Part shown: piece by piece, positions 22,549-29,472 of the stretch
Numbering within the stretch: the stretch's first letter is position 1
Layout: each line of letters begins with the position of its first letter
IMG/VR virus record: IMGVR_UViG_3300019761_000005
Location: 1-35,935 of that record
Source of the DNA: a virus
Direction: 5' to 3' (one strand)
Length of the DNA: 35,935 nucleotides
Notes under the pieces: model-generated
The model's input: only the letters and a program-made list of their open reading frames with translations
Told to the model about the DNA's origin: nothing
Database searches by the model: none
Translations under genes and position numbers: made by a program

Positions 22549-22800
22549 CTATGCTAGTGCAACGCTAATTGTTGTGACTACTGTACCTGTGTTTGTAGCT
22601 ACACCCGTTACTTCCATTCCATCAGAAGCAGAAGTCATAATAAAATCGCCTACTTTTAATTGGTCTACGAGGTCATTAAAATAACCACTTGCTCCAATAG
22701 CTGCTTTATTATCTACTGTCGAACCATAAGAATGAACCTTTGGCGCGGCAGAACCTTGTGCGATACTTGAATATGAAAAATTATCTCTATCAAATGCCAT
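22549..22800 (-). CDS. Probable virion structural (capsid decoration-like) protein
   Basis: 83 residues, small, Gly/Ala/Ser/Thr-rich and probably beta (LKVGDFIMTSASDGMEVTGV, TGTVVTTISVALA). It follows the major capsid gene with an AAGGAG site. Size and place suit a head decoration or stabilising protein; family not firmly recognised. Confidence 0.68.
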   Translation of the reverse strand: MAFDRDNFSYSSIAQGSAAPKVHSYGSTVDNKAAIGASGYFNDLVDQLKVGDFIMTSASDGMEVTGVATNTGTVVTTISVALA

Positions 22801-22810
22801 TTTTTACTCC

Positions 22811-23701
22811 TTAAACCATTGTGTATTGTACTTTGATAACACCTTCGTTATCAATAATCACAGAAGAACCTTTAAAGTCTCCAGATGATAAGTACGATTT
22901 CTTTTGAGGAACCCAATCAACAGATGTTTGCATCTCGATTCCGATTGCTTCTCCAACTGATGCTTTATGCCAAGCAAACGCATCAACAACATCCCCAGCT
23001 ACAGGATAAGTACCAGCACCACCATGAGGTAAACCGCCTTCTTTTCTTCTACCAATTTTCTTAAAGTTTAGCCCGTAGAAAGAACCTATAGAACCTCTCA
23101 TAAGAGCCTGTACAGTTGTATAATCAGATGAAGTTAGTTTTGTATCTGAAAGTAATGATTTAAAACCATTTGCGTTCATTGCAACATATCTTTCTTCTTC
23201 TGGCACTTCTAAATCATCGAATCTCTCACCAATCGCTTGTAATTTATCAAGATTCATACCAGATGATGCTCCACCTACACTTGTAGCTACTAATAAACCT
23301 TCTGTCTCTGCAGGAGTTTCACTAAATGTACCTGCCGCCATTGCGTCAATACAAATCTGGTCTCTTCTTCTACCAATTGCTTTTTTGATTGTGTCAGATA
23401 ATTCTGAAATCTCATCAGGTAAAACTTCTTTTTGTTTGAAAATATCAGTATATTCTGATGCTTCCCAATCAGTTAAAGTTGCTTCAACCTTACTGTGGTC
23501 TACATTCATCGCGATTACATCACTTGAAGGTGCTGTTCTCTGTGATGCTTCACCTTTACCCATTCTGTTAAATGTGGCTTTCGAACCTGTTACATTGTTT
23601 CTTTGTCTGAAACACCCTCTAAGTACTCCCATTCCTTGATAGTCGTGCTTAGTCATTGTGTCAAATTGCGTAACTGCAATATTGTTTAAAAACTGACTCA
23701 T
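22811..23701 (-). CDS. Major capsid protein
   Basis: 296 residues, HK97-fold phage capsid type. Seen: an N-terminal arm, VEATLTDWEASEYTDIF, a helix segment IKKAIGRRRDQICIDAMAAG (spine-like), ERYVAMNANGFKSLLSD, and a C-terminal WHKASVGEAIGIEMQT followed by the closing strands. It forms the icosahedral shell. I chose the second ATG (23701): AAGGAG lies 7 bases before it but only 1 base before the first ATG at 23707. Its leader is about 150 bases long with several inverted repeats. The scaffold gene is separated from it by the plus-strand island. Confidence 0.92.
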   Translation of the reverse strand: MSQFLNNIAVTQFDTMTKHDYQGMGVLRGCFRQRNNVTGSKATFNRMGKGEASQRTAPSSDVIAMNVDHSKVEATLTDWEASEYTDIFKQKEVLPDEISELSDTIKKAIGRRRDQICIDAMAAGTFSETPAETEGLLVATSVGGASSGMNLDKLQAIGERFDDLEVPEEERYVAMNANGFKSLLSDTKLTSSDYTTVQALMRGSIGSFYGLNFKKIGRRKEGGLPHGGAGTYPVAGDVVDAFAWHKASVGEAIGIEMQTSVDWVPQKKSYLSSGDFKGSSVIIDNEGVIKVQYTMV

Positions 23702-23863
23702 AGTCATTCTCCTTGTTTTAATTAAAGATAATATTGCTGTTTGCTTTGGGTATCTCCCGAAAAAATCAGGAGGTCATAGCTAATAGCTACTAACTTCCAA
23801 ACTTTTTCAGGCTCTTGTGAGGTATCTGTGTAGTTTGTAAATTAAAATATTACCTCTATTATA
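23702..23863 (-). promoter_or_regulatory. Capsid gene promoter and structured leader
   Basis: Minus-strand TATAAT (23863-23858) with no good -35. About 150 bases of leader follow, carrying TAGCTATTAGCTA and a stem CTCCTG/CGGGAG around ATTTTTT, before the AAGGAG and ATG at 23701. The site D element lies 11 bp upstream of the -10, where a -35 would be. A strong separate capsid promoter is needed because the island interrupts the late operon. Confidence 0.6.
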
Positions 23864-23874
23864 TCATATAATTA

Positions 23875-23955
23875 GTAACTTTTGGTAGCAGTAAGGTAAA
23901 TTTATTTAGAATATTTATTAAATTTCTTCTTTTTGGATTGATTTTGTGTTATATT
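23875..23955 (+). promoter_or_regulatory. GTAAC-type promoter of the plus-strand island (site D)
   Basis: GTAACTTTTGGTAGC (23875-23889: GTAAC-N5-GTAGC), 60 bp, then TATATT (23950-23955) preceded by TTTGTGT, much like GGTGTGT before the -10 of site C. It points at the first island gene 20 bases on. The same element overlaps the -35 zone of the capsid promoter on the other strand. Confidence 0.6.
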
Positions 23956-23975
23956 TAAATAAAAATGATATAAAA

Positions 23976-24119
23976 ATGAGTTTTACACAACAAAATGAGT
24001 TTAGAACCGAATATTGTATGTGGAGAAAGAAATCAGGAGAGAAATGTATGTATCCTGGTTATTGTAAACATAAATGCTTGAGTGGTTGTTCTATAAAAAA
24101 TAAAAAGGATGTGAAATGA
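23976..24119 (+). CDS. Cysteine-rich small protein (47 aa)
   Basis: 47 residues with five cysteines (14, 24, 30, 34, 38) in a basic context (CMWRKKSGEKCMYPGYC, then KHKCLSGC), probably zinc-binding. It ends in a 4-base ATGA overlap with the next gene, the main evidence that it is real; the ribosome binding site is poor, so it may use a leader-poor start behind the site D promoter. First gene of the island. Confidence 0.65.
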   Translation: MSFTQQNEFRTEYCMWRKKSGEKCMYPGYCKHKCLSGCSIKNKKDVK

Positions 24120-24436
24120 AAGATGAAATTATTTTAAGTTTTATATATCATATTGATAAAGGAAGTTATATTGTTTTAGGATATAGTTTTTTTTATCAAA
24201 AATATTATAGGCTAGGTAGTTTTGAAGCTTATGAGAGAGATTCTGAAGACAAGTGTTACAACGAGTTTTTAGAAAAACATGGGATTGATAAGTTGAAAGA
24301 AGCATGTAGACAAATGATTAAAAAAGAAAGAGAAGTTGCAGGAGAGGATATAAGGAATGAAGATATAAAAAAAAGAATAAGAGCGTGTAATTTATATATA
24401 AAAGGAGTTGATGATGAGACTATTAAGACTTTATAG
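24116..24436 (+). CDS. Hypothetical island protein
   Basis: 106 residues. A Tyr/Phe-rich beta-like N-terminal half (SFIYHIDKGSYIVLGYSFFY) and a charged helical C-terminal half (KKEREVAGEDIRNEDIKKRI). The ribosome binding site is AAAAGGATG. Not recognised. It is part of the eight-gene plus-strand island between scaffold and capsid genes. Confidence 0.72.
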   Translation: MKDEIILSFIYHIDKGSYIVLGYSFFYQKYYRLGSFEAYERDSEDKCYNEFLEKHGIDKLKEACRQMIKKEREVAGEDIRNEDIKKRIRACNLYIKGVDDETIKTL

Positions 24437-24698
24437 GGTTATCTTTTTTATAATGTTTACTTGCTATTTTATAATAGGTTTATTTCCTAATATTACAATT
24501 GCAATTATTGTGTATATAATCACAGGAGATGATGGATATTTTTATGATGCCAATTTTGGAATTATTGAAAAGTTTGATTTTTGGTTTAATGAGAGTATAG
24601 ATAAATTAGAGAAAATAGAAAATCTTACTGCTGGTTTTTATTGTGCAGTAGAACAAGAGTGTATAATTAAGCTATCAGTTGAAGGGGAAAAACAATGA
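24414..24698 (+). CDS. Island membrane protein
   Basis: 94 residues. Two closely spaced membrane helices at about 7-27 and 30-42 (VIFFIMFTCYFIIGLF; ITIAIIVYIITG) are followed by a ~50-residue soluble tail with a cysteine pair region (FYCAVEQECIIKL). I chose the ATG at 24414, 6 bases after AAGGAG, over the ATG at 24411. It would sit in the inner membrane. With the lipoprotein two genes on, it suggests an envelope-directed function such as exclusion of other phages (inference). Confidence 0.68.
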   Translation: MRLLRLYRVIFFIMFTCYFIIGLFPNITIAIIVYIITGDDGYFYDANFGIIEKFDFWFNESIDKLEKIENLTAGFYCAVEQECIIKLSVEGEKQ

Positions 24699-24919
24699 AA
24701 GAGTTTAATATGGATAAGATTAAAGTGTTGTCTAATATGTATAAGGTGCAGTTGTCCGTTATTTGCTTTGAAGGAGAATGGCAGGTAAAATCTTTTTCAT
24801 TTAAAGATAGTAGGTGTAATATTGTTACTGCACATAGAAAAAATATTGAAGAGTGTCTTGATATAATAGTAGTCGAGTTGGAGATATTAAGAAAAGGAGT
24901 GAGTTATGAAACTATTTGA
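24695..24919 (+). CDS. Hypothetical island protein
   Basis: 74 residues (MKEFNMDKIKVLSNMYKVQL...), mixed alpha/beta, not recognised. Its start region GGGAAAAACAATGAAA is repeated word for word at the start of the lipoprotein gene (25066-25081). ATGA overlap with the membrane protein gene upstream. Confidence 0.7.
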   Translation: MKEFNMDKIKVLSNMYKVQLSVICFEGEWQVKSFSFKDSRCNIVTAHRKNIEECLDIIVVELEILRKGVSYETI

Positions 24920-25079
24920 AAATACCGAGGATTTAAATATCGAGCTTTCAGCAGTTGAAAATGTAGCAACTGTTGAATTGTGGTATCCTAGATTAGAACA
25001 TAATATAGATGATGAAATTTGCGATATGGACTGGAAAGAGGTTGCGTTTATTGAGTCTTGGGGAAGGGAAAAACAATGA
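24906..25079 (+). CDS. Small acidic island protein (57 aa)
   Basis: 57 residues, acidic with three Trp (TVELWYPRLEHNIDDEICDM, then MDWKEVAFIESW). AAAAGGAG lies 7 bases before the ATG; a 4-base ATGA overlap joins it to the lipoprotein gene. Not recognised. Confidence 0.7.
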   Translation: MKLFENTEDLNIELSAVENVATVELWYPRLEHNIDDEICDMDWKEVAFIESWGREKQ

Positions 25080-25204
25080 AATATATATTAGTAGTTCTAT
25101 TGCTTCTATTTAGTGGTTGTGCTGATAAAAACAGGATTATAATTAAGTTTATAGATATTCAGATAGTTCAAGAGGATGAGAAAAAAATTAAGGAGTTAAG
25201 ATGA
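25076..25204 (+). CDS. Small lipoprotein (42 aa)
   Basis: 42 residues: MKYILVVLLLLFSGC is a signal peptide with a lipobox (FSGC, Cys15), leaving a 28-residue mature lipopeptide, charged at its end (QEDEKKIKEL). Phage lipoproteins of this size include outer-membrane spanins and superinfection-exclusion proteins. As it lies far from the lysis genes and on the opposite strand, an exclusion or moron role fits better than lysis (inference). Overlaps both neighbours by 4 bases. Confidence 0.75.
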   Translation: MKYILVVLLLLFSGCADKNRIIIKFIDIQIVQEDEKKIKELR

Positions 25205-25497
25205 ATACAGTAGATGAAGTTGAAGAAATAACAAGAGAGAAACTTAGTAAATTATCCAATTCTGCACTTATTGATACTTGTATTGAGCTTATGGATATTA
25301 GGATTGATGACCTTTGCAAAGTAAACGACCTTAAGAAAGAGAATAGGGAATTAAAAGAAGAGTCATTAGAGTATAGAGATGAACGAAACGCATATAAGAG
25401 TAAATATACAGTGCTTAAGAATGGTGATTCTTCTATGGAGATTAAAGTATTAACAGAAAATAAGGAGGAGAATAAAAAAAAGGTTACAGAAGCTTGA
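25201..25497 (+). CDS. Coiled-coil island protein
   Basis: 98 residues, highly charged; residues ~35-65 (CKVNDLKKENRELKEESLEY) look like a leucine-zipper-like coiled coil. An AAGGAG precedes the ATG in the lipoprotein gene. Not recognised. Confidence 0.7.
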   Translation: MNTVDEVEEITREKLSKLSNSALIDTCIELMDIRIDDLCKVNDLKKENRELKEESLEYRDERNAYKSKYTVLKNGDSSMEIKVLTENKEENKKKVTEA

Positions 25498-25510
25498 AAA
25501 AATTATCAGT

Positions 25511-25612
25511 ATGCAAAGAAAACAATTATTAGCAAAAGATAGGGCAAGGGTTATACTAAGAGAAAAGTTTAAGAAACTGTGGGTGGAGTTTATAGAAAAC
25601 AAGAGGGGTTAA
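25511..25612 (+). CDS. Small basic protein (33 aa), end of island
   Basis: 33 residues (MQRKQLLAKDRARVILREKF...), very basic and helical. No good ribosome binding site, but the frame is open and its stop TAA overlaps the stop of the scaffold gene on the other strand (TTAA), so the two operons end tail to tail with no spacer. Could be a translated tail of the preceding gene by reinitiation. Confidence 0.45.
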   Translation: MQRKQLLAKDRARVILREKFKKLWVEFIENKRG

Positions 25613-26355
25613 CCTCTCATTCTACTTTCCGTTAATTTATCTATTTCTTTTTTATATTCTGGGTCTACAGAAATTTTTAGATTTCCGTTTGCATCTTTTG
25701 CCATAAGCTTGTCTGCATATTCAGACTGAGACATTTTTGCAATAGGAGTGGTGTTATGTGGTGCTAATGTACTTCCTTTTGATTTGTCAATGAAAAACTC
25801 TAACGCTTCAATTGCTTCTGCTGATGTTGCTAAAGGAGCAATCTTTTCAATCATTTCCTTAGGAGCATTTGTGTTAAGCCAATTTTGTACAGTACTAATT
25901 CTTTCTTCTGCTTTTTCTCCTAATTTTGTCATTGCATTTTTAGTAAGTTCTTCCTGTTGATCTAATTGGTAAGTCGCAACTTTAGAAACTAAATCATTAA
26001 ACATGTTTTGACTCATTTTATTTTCAAGTCCTATTTCTCTTACAATAGATAACATGCCTTCGTCTAACCCCGCATCCGAGAACCCTTCAGGCATTGCGTA
26101 TTCCTCTGGGCTTCCATCAAAACCTCCAAATCTTGATGACAATTCCTTATACCCTTTTGCTTGTTCTTCTACTGATTTGTATTTATCTACCATCATCCAT
26201 TCAGGAACTTCGCCATTTCCGCCAACTCCATCACGCTCATTCTCAATAGGTGACTGATAATACCATCTTGGGGCTTCTGCTTGACCTTGGTCTCCTGCTA
26301 AATCTTGACCTTGGTCTCCTGCTTCTTCTCTATAAACTACATTAAATCTTTTCAT
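25609..26355 (-). CDS. Capsid assembly scaffold protein
   Basis: 248 residues, acidic and helical. The central part (EEQAKGYKELSSRFGGFDGSPEEYAMPEGF) and long helices after it match podoviral scaffolding proteins. The N-terminus has a perfect internal duplication (AGDQGQDL twice; 24-base unit at 26281-26323), and the C-terminus is basic (DKLTESRMRG) as expected for capsid contact. It would shape the procapsid and leave on packaging. Usually directly followed by the capsid gene; here the plus-strand island intervenes. Confidence 0.85.
   Translation of the reverse strand: MKRFNVVYREEAGDQGQDLAGDQGQAEAPRWYYQSPIENERDGVGGNGEVPEWMMVDKYKSVEEQAKGYKELSSRFGGFDGSPEEYAMPEGFSDAGLDEGMLSIVREIGLENKMSQNMFNDLVSKVATYQLDQQEELTKNAMTKLGEKAEERISTVQNWLNTNAPKEMIEKIAPLATSAEAIEALEFFIDKSKGSTLAPHNTTPIAKMSQSEYADKLMAKDANGNLKISVDPEYKKEIDKLTESRMRG
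26281..26323. repeat. 24-bp tandem duplication in the scaffold gene
   Basis: TTGACCTTGGTCTCCTGCT occurs at 26281-26299 and 26305-26323, a perfect in-frame duplication giving two AGDQGQ units near the scaffold N-terminus. Recent slippage is likely since the copies are identical. Confidence 0.9.
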
Positions 26356-26388
26356 TTTATCTCCTTAGGGCTACTTTTGTAGGTGTCC

Positions 26389-26679
26389 TTATTTTGTGTT
26401 ATCAGATAATTCAATCTGTGCCAATATACTCTTAACTACTGATGCCTGACCTTGTCTTATTCCTGCTGCGAATTGTGTATCTCCTGGTCTTACAATATCT
26501 GCCATTAAATACCTTTTCACAAGGGCATTTAAGACTTTTCTTCCTTGAACACTATTAAAGGTTGTTGCTACATCGTGTGCAAAGTTAAGATGCTCTTGAT
26601 TGTCTTCATCTTTTTCCACCACATCAAATTGTTGCCAACCTTTTGTTTTTAGTAATGATTCGTTAGCTAATTCACTCAT
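26389..26679 (-). CDS. Bbp19-like phage protein
   Basis: 96 residues with the Bbp19-like pattern: ATTFNSVQGRKVLNALVKRYL (about residues 38-58) then FAAGIRQGQASVVKSILAQI. These small helical proteins are encoded between portal and scaffold in many podoviruses; their role in head assembly is not settled. AGGAG site; the gene lies in the expected order. Confidence 0.85.
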   Translation of the reverse strand: MSELANESLLKTKGWQQFDVVEKDEDNQEHLNFAHDVATTFNSVQGRKVLNALVKRYLMADIVRPGDTQFAAGIRQGQASVVKSILAQIELSDNTK

Positions 26680-26687
26680 TTAATCTC

Positions 26688-28256
26688 CTATACCAATGGT
26701 AATGGTTGTTGTTGTGGTGCTATTCCACCTAATGGAATATCTGCACCTGCTTGTGCTGCTTGTGTTGCCATTTCTGCTAAAGCTTCTTTTGATTGGTCCA
26801 CTTCGATAGAGTCTTTGTATAATTCTTTGTCAATTCCCATATTCTTAGCTAAGTTACTAGGCACTTTATCCAAGTTAATTGATGTCGCTATAACTTCCTC
26901 TCCTAAAGGCATAACATAAGATAGCCATTGCATCGTTTCTTTTACTTTAATACTTCCCTGCATCTTTGCAAATGGTGATGTGAATTTAAGTGCTACTTCT
27001 CTACCATCTACTTTTAAAGGAGGTAATACACCCTCTTTATTTAGAATATCTACAACTCTACGCATAAGCTTCTCTAAGAACTCTGTTTGTAATCTACCAA
27101 ATGCCGCAGCAGTTGATTGAAACATATCTGCTTCTCTTGCAGCAATCTCTGTAGCACTTCTTACAGGTGTCTCGTCAATTGCTCCAAAGGGATTAGCTAA
27201 AAAGGCTTCGTTTACAACTGCTCGCAATTGGTCCATTCTTCCCTGCTCATAAACATAATTACCGCCTACGTCTAAAGCTCTAATTGAAGGATTACCGTTG
27301 TCGTTAGACTGAACTACATTAACTGTTCCTGGTTGCAATGAAAACGTATATGGATTAAAACCATCATCAACTCCAGTGAAGATAGGCATACTTCTCATGC
27401 TATCTGCTCTTAGTTGGTTTTCAGCCATCTTATTAAGTGACTTTACATCTTCTAGTATTCTTAAGGCTCTTCCGAAACCGATAACATCACCTGGTCTTAC
27501 TGATTCTCTAAATACAATAATAGGCGATGTATCCATTTTCTCTTCATACATAATAACACACTCTGATTCCTCTATTACGTACATATCATAATCAGATGTT
27601 TTCTCATTAAATACTACACCTTCAAATACTTTTACCTTAAGCCCATCACCTTGCTGGGTAGACTTATCAATTAAGTTTTGTGGCACTTTAGCATTAGGCC
27701 AAATATTAGTAATCTCATCTACTTTGACCTCAAACTCTCTAAATACAGTATCAACACTACCTCTGTTGCTAGACTCTGGAATAATCTCACTCAATGGGAT
27801 ACTTCTACAGTTTAGCGCAGATGGTTCGTTTGTTCTTGTATTTCTCTCTACTATTACAGCTCCTGTGCTTATTCCTAAATCTAAAAAGGCTTCGTGTTCT
27901 GCTGTGTAAAAGTTAGAATGATGTATATGCGAAAAAGTAATCTTACTTGCTTCATCTAATTTCTCTTGAACTTCTGGTGCTTTATCTTCTGGAATATCTG
28001 CACCTGGTTGGAATTTTAACCATTCTTCCCAAGGTGGGGTTAGAAGATTTTGTAATTTTGTAGCATACTTCTCTAAAGCATTACAAGCAGTACTGTCAAA
28101 TTTAACACCTCTTTCGATTAGCGTGTCTTTGTTTCTAATAGTATCACGTAATGGTAAGATATACCTATAGGCTTCTTGTAGTTCATTCTCTCGTTTAAAC
28201 TTAGCTTCTTTTGCTCTTTCTATACGTTTTAAAAGTTCTTTAGCTTTTGTTTCCAT
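26688..28256 (-). CDS. Portal (head-tail connector) protein
   Basis: 522 residues, T7 gp8-like connector. Seen: RENELQEAYRYILPLRD at the N-terminus, LQNLLTPPWEEWLKF, AFLDLGISTGAVIVE (about residues 125-140), ESVRPGDVIGFGRALRILED, and PVRSATEIAAREADM (about 365-380), all typical of this family. It forms the dodecameric ring at one head vertex through which DNA is packaged and ejected. The C-terminus is Gln/Pro-rich. Overlaps the upstream zinc-ribbon gene by 17 bases. Confidence 0.93.
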   Translation of the reverse strand: METKAKELLKRIERAKEAKFKRENELQEAYRYILPLRDTIRNKDTLIERGVKFDSTACNALEKYATKLQNLLTPPWEEWLKFQPGADIPEDKAPEVQEKLDEASKITFSHIHHSNFYTAEHEAFLDLGISTGAVIVERNTRTNEPSALNCRSIPLSEIIPESSNRGSVDTVFREFEVKVDEITNIWPNAKVPQNLIDKSTQQGDGLKVKVFEGVVFNEKTSDYDMYVIEESECVIMYEEKMDTSPIIVFRESVRPGDVIGFGRALRILEDVKSLNKMAENQLRADSMRSMPIFTGVDDGFNPYTFSLQPGTVNVVQSNDNGNPSIRALDVGGNYVYEQGRMDQLRAVVNEAFLANPFGAIDETPVRSATEIAAREADMFQSTAAAFGRLQTEFLEKLMRRVVDILNKEGVLPPLKVDGREVALKFTSPFAKMQGSIKVKETMQWLSYVMPLGEEVIATSINLDKVPSNLAKNMGIDKELYKDSIEVDQSKEALAEMATQAAQAGADIPLGGIAPQQQPLPLV

Positions 28257-28482
28257 ATTGTGCTTCTTTTATTTTATTTGATAATGTAGCTTCTCCGATA
28301 TTGTTCGGAAAAGAAATGCCCATATTTTTAGCTATTTTTTTTAGTCTATCCATATTACTCTCCTTAGGAGCTTTATTACAATTACATTCAAAGTCTTTAG
28401 AGTTGTACTCTCTCCCTGGTTGAAATTGTTTAACCCACCCACACTTACTACATTTAATTGTTGTAAAGTTATCTAGTTTCAT
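28240..28482 (-). CDS. Zinc ribbon fused to HeH/LEM-like helix domain
   Basis: 80 residues. N-terminal cysteines (CSKC at 10-13, later CNC around 34-36) form a zinc ribbon. The C-terminal half (DRLKKIAKNMGISFPNNIGEATLSNKIKE) matches the HeH/LEM-like helix-extended-loop-helix motif that appears in small phage proteins beside head genes. Probably binds nucleic acid or protein. It lies just upstream of the portal gene. Confidence 0.75.
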   Translation of the reverse strand: MKLDNFTTIKCSKCGWVKQFQPGREYNSKDFECNCNKAPKESNMDRLKKIAKNMGISFPNNIGEATLSNKIKEAQYGNKS

Positions 28483-28797
28483 TTATCCTCCTAATGTTTG
28501 TTTTATTGGTCTAAATCTATTTTCATCATCATCTAGTAGACTAGAGTTTAATCTTCTTCTTTTTTGCTCTTCATCATATTTCTTTTCTATACCTGCTACT
28601 CTTTCTTTTTCTATTCTTTCCTCATATCCAGTTTTCGCGCCAATACTTAGCCAGTCGGCATCTGCTTGTGCTGCTTGAACATCTTTATTTTTAGAACGAT
28701 AAATAAGACCTCCAGGATCATGTTGAACACCCCAGCCTTCTTTAGGACTTTTTATCATAGCTTTTAATGCAGTTCCTATATTAGAGCCTTTTCCCAT
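28483..28797 (-). CDS. Hypothetical head-region protein ending in TLGG
   Basis: 104 residues, basic and helical in the middle (EERIEKERVAGIEKKYDEEQ), ending FRPIKQTLGG. It shares the closing TLGG with the next gene upstream. Not recognised; position between terminase/GNAT and portal suggests a minor head component. Confidence 0.75.
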   Translation of the reverse strand: MGKGSNIGTALKAMIKSPKEGWGVQHDPGGLIYRSKNKDVQAAQADADWLSIGAKTGYEERIEKERVAGIEKKYDEEQKRRRLNSSLLDDDENRFRPIKQTLGG

Positions 28798-28798
28798 T

Positions 28799-29011
28799 TT
28801 AACCCCCTAGTGTTGAGGTAGTCCCTTCTTCTGTTCCGCTAATTAAAGATGCTCTACCTCTTTTTTTTCTATTCATTGCCGCCATTCTGGAATCTTCTTT
28901 AGCTTGTAATGATGACAACTCTTGTTCTTGTGCTTTCTGCGCTCTTATTTCTGCTTCCGAAGGACCACTTGCACCTTTGCCTTTAAACAGTTCATATTCT
29001 TCCCAAATCAT
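28799..29011 (-). CDS. Small head-region protein with KKRGRASLISG motif
   Basis: 70 residues. The basic KKRGRASLISG near the end, followed by a short tail to LGG, resembles the KGRASTILTS motif of small proteins found near portal genes in many podoviruses. The rest is a Glu/Gln-rich helix. Function unknown; possibly a minor virion component. Confidence 0.75.
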   Translation of the reverse strand: MIWEEYELFKGKGASGPSEAEIRAQKAQEQELSSLQAKEDSRMAAMNRKKRGRASLISGTEEGTTSTLGG

Positions 29012-29022
29012 TTATTTTCTCC

Positions 29023-29472
29023 TTATGGTAATTTTTCAAATTTTGTAAATACTTTAATCCCTAACTTCTTGGCTATGTGGCTACTTTCTGTTATGTCACT
29101 TGCATTAGTAGATAAGATATATCCCATCTTCTTTGCATAATTTATAAATGTGTGATACATAAGATAAGCACTTCTGCTTTTCCTATGCTCGGGCTTAACA
29201 TAAATACATTCACCTTGGTAAAAATCTTCTGTGATTCCACCCATGCTATCTACATAAGACAAAGCAAATCCAGTTATTATATTTTCTTTTTCCGTAACTA
29301 TTATATCATAATTCCATTCAATCCAGTTCATAACATTCTTATAGAAAAATTGTTTTGATTTAAATTGTCTATGAGGGTATACATCTATACACATTTGATA
29401 ATACATTTCTACTACTTCTTCAAAATCGCTTTCCTTGTAGTCTCTTATTATTATTTCTGTTTTCTCTACCAT
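29023..29472 (-). CDS. GNAT-family N-acetyltransferase
   Basis: 149 residues with a full GNAT fold: an N-terminal IIIRDYKESDFEEVVEMYYQ strand-helix, central strands, and motif A (GECIYVKPEHRKSRSAYLMYHTF, about residues 87-109) for acetyl-CoA, then ANASDIT-like motif B and KKLGIKVF. It transfers an acetyl group to an unknown amine. It overlaps the end of terL by 7 bases. GNAT genes beside terminases recur in T7-like marine podoviruses; their role is unknown. Confidence 0.88.
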   Translation of the reverse strand: MVEKTEIIIRDYKESDFEEVVEMYYQMCIDVYPHRQFKSKQFFYKNVMNWIEWNYDIIVTEKENIITGFALSYVDSMGGITEDFYQGECIYVKPEHRKSRSAYLMYHTFINYAKKMGYILSTNASDITESSHIAKKLGIKVFTKFEKLP

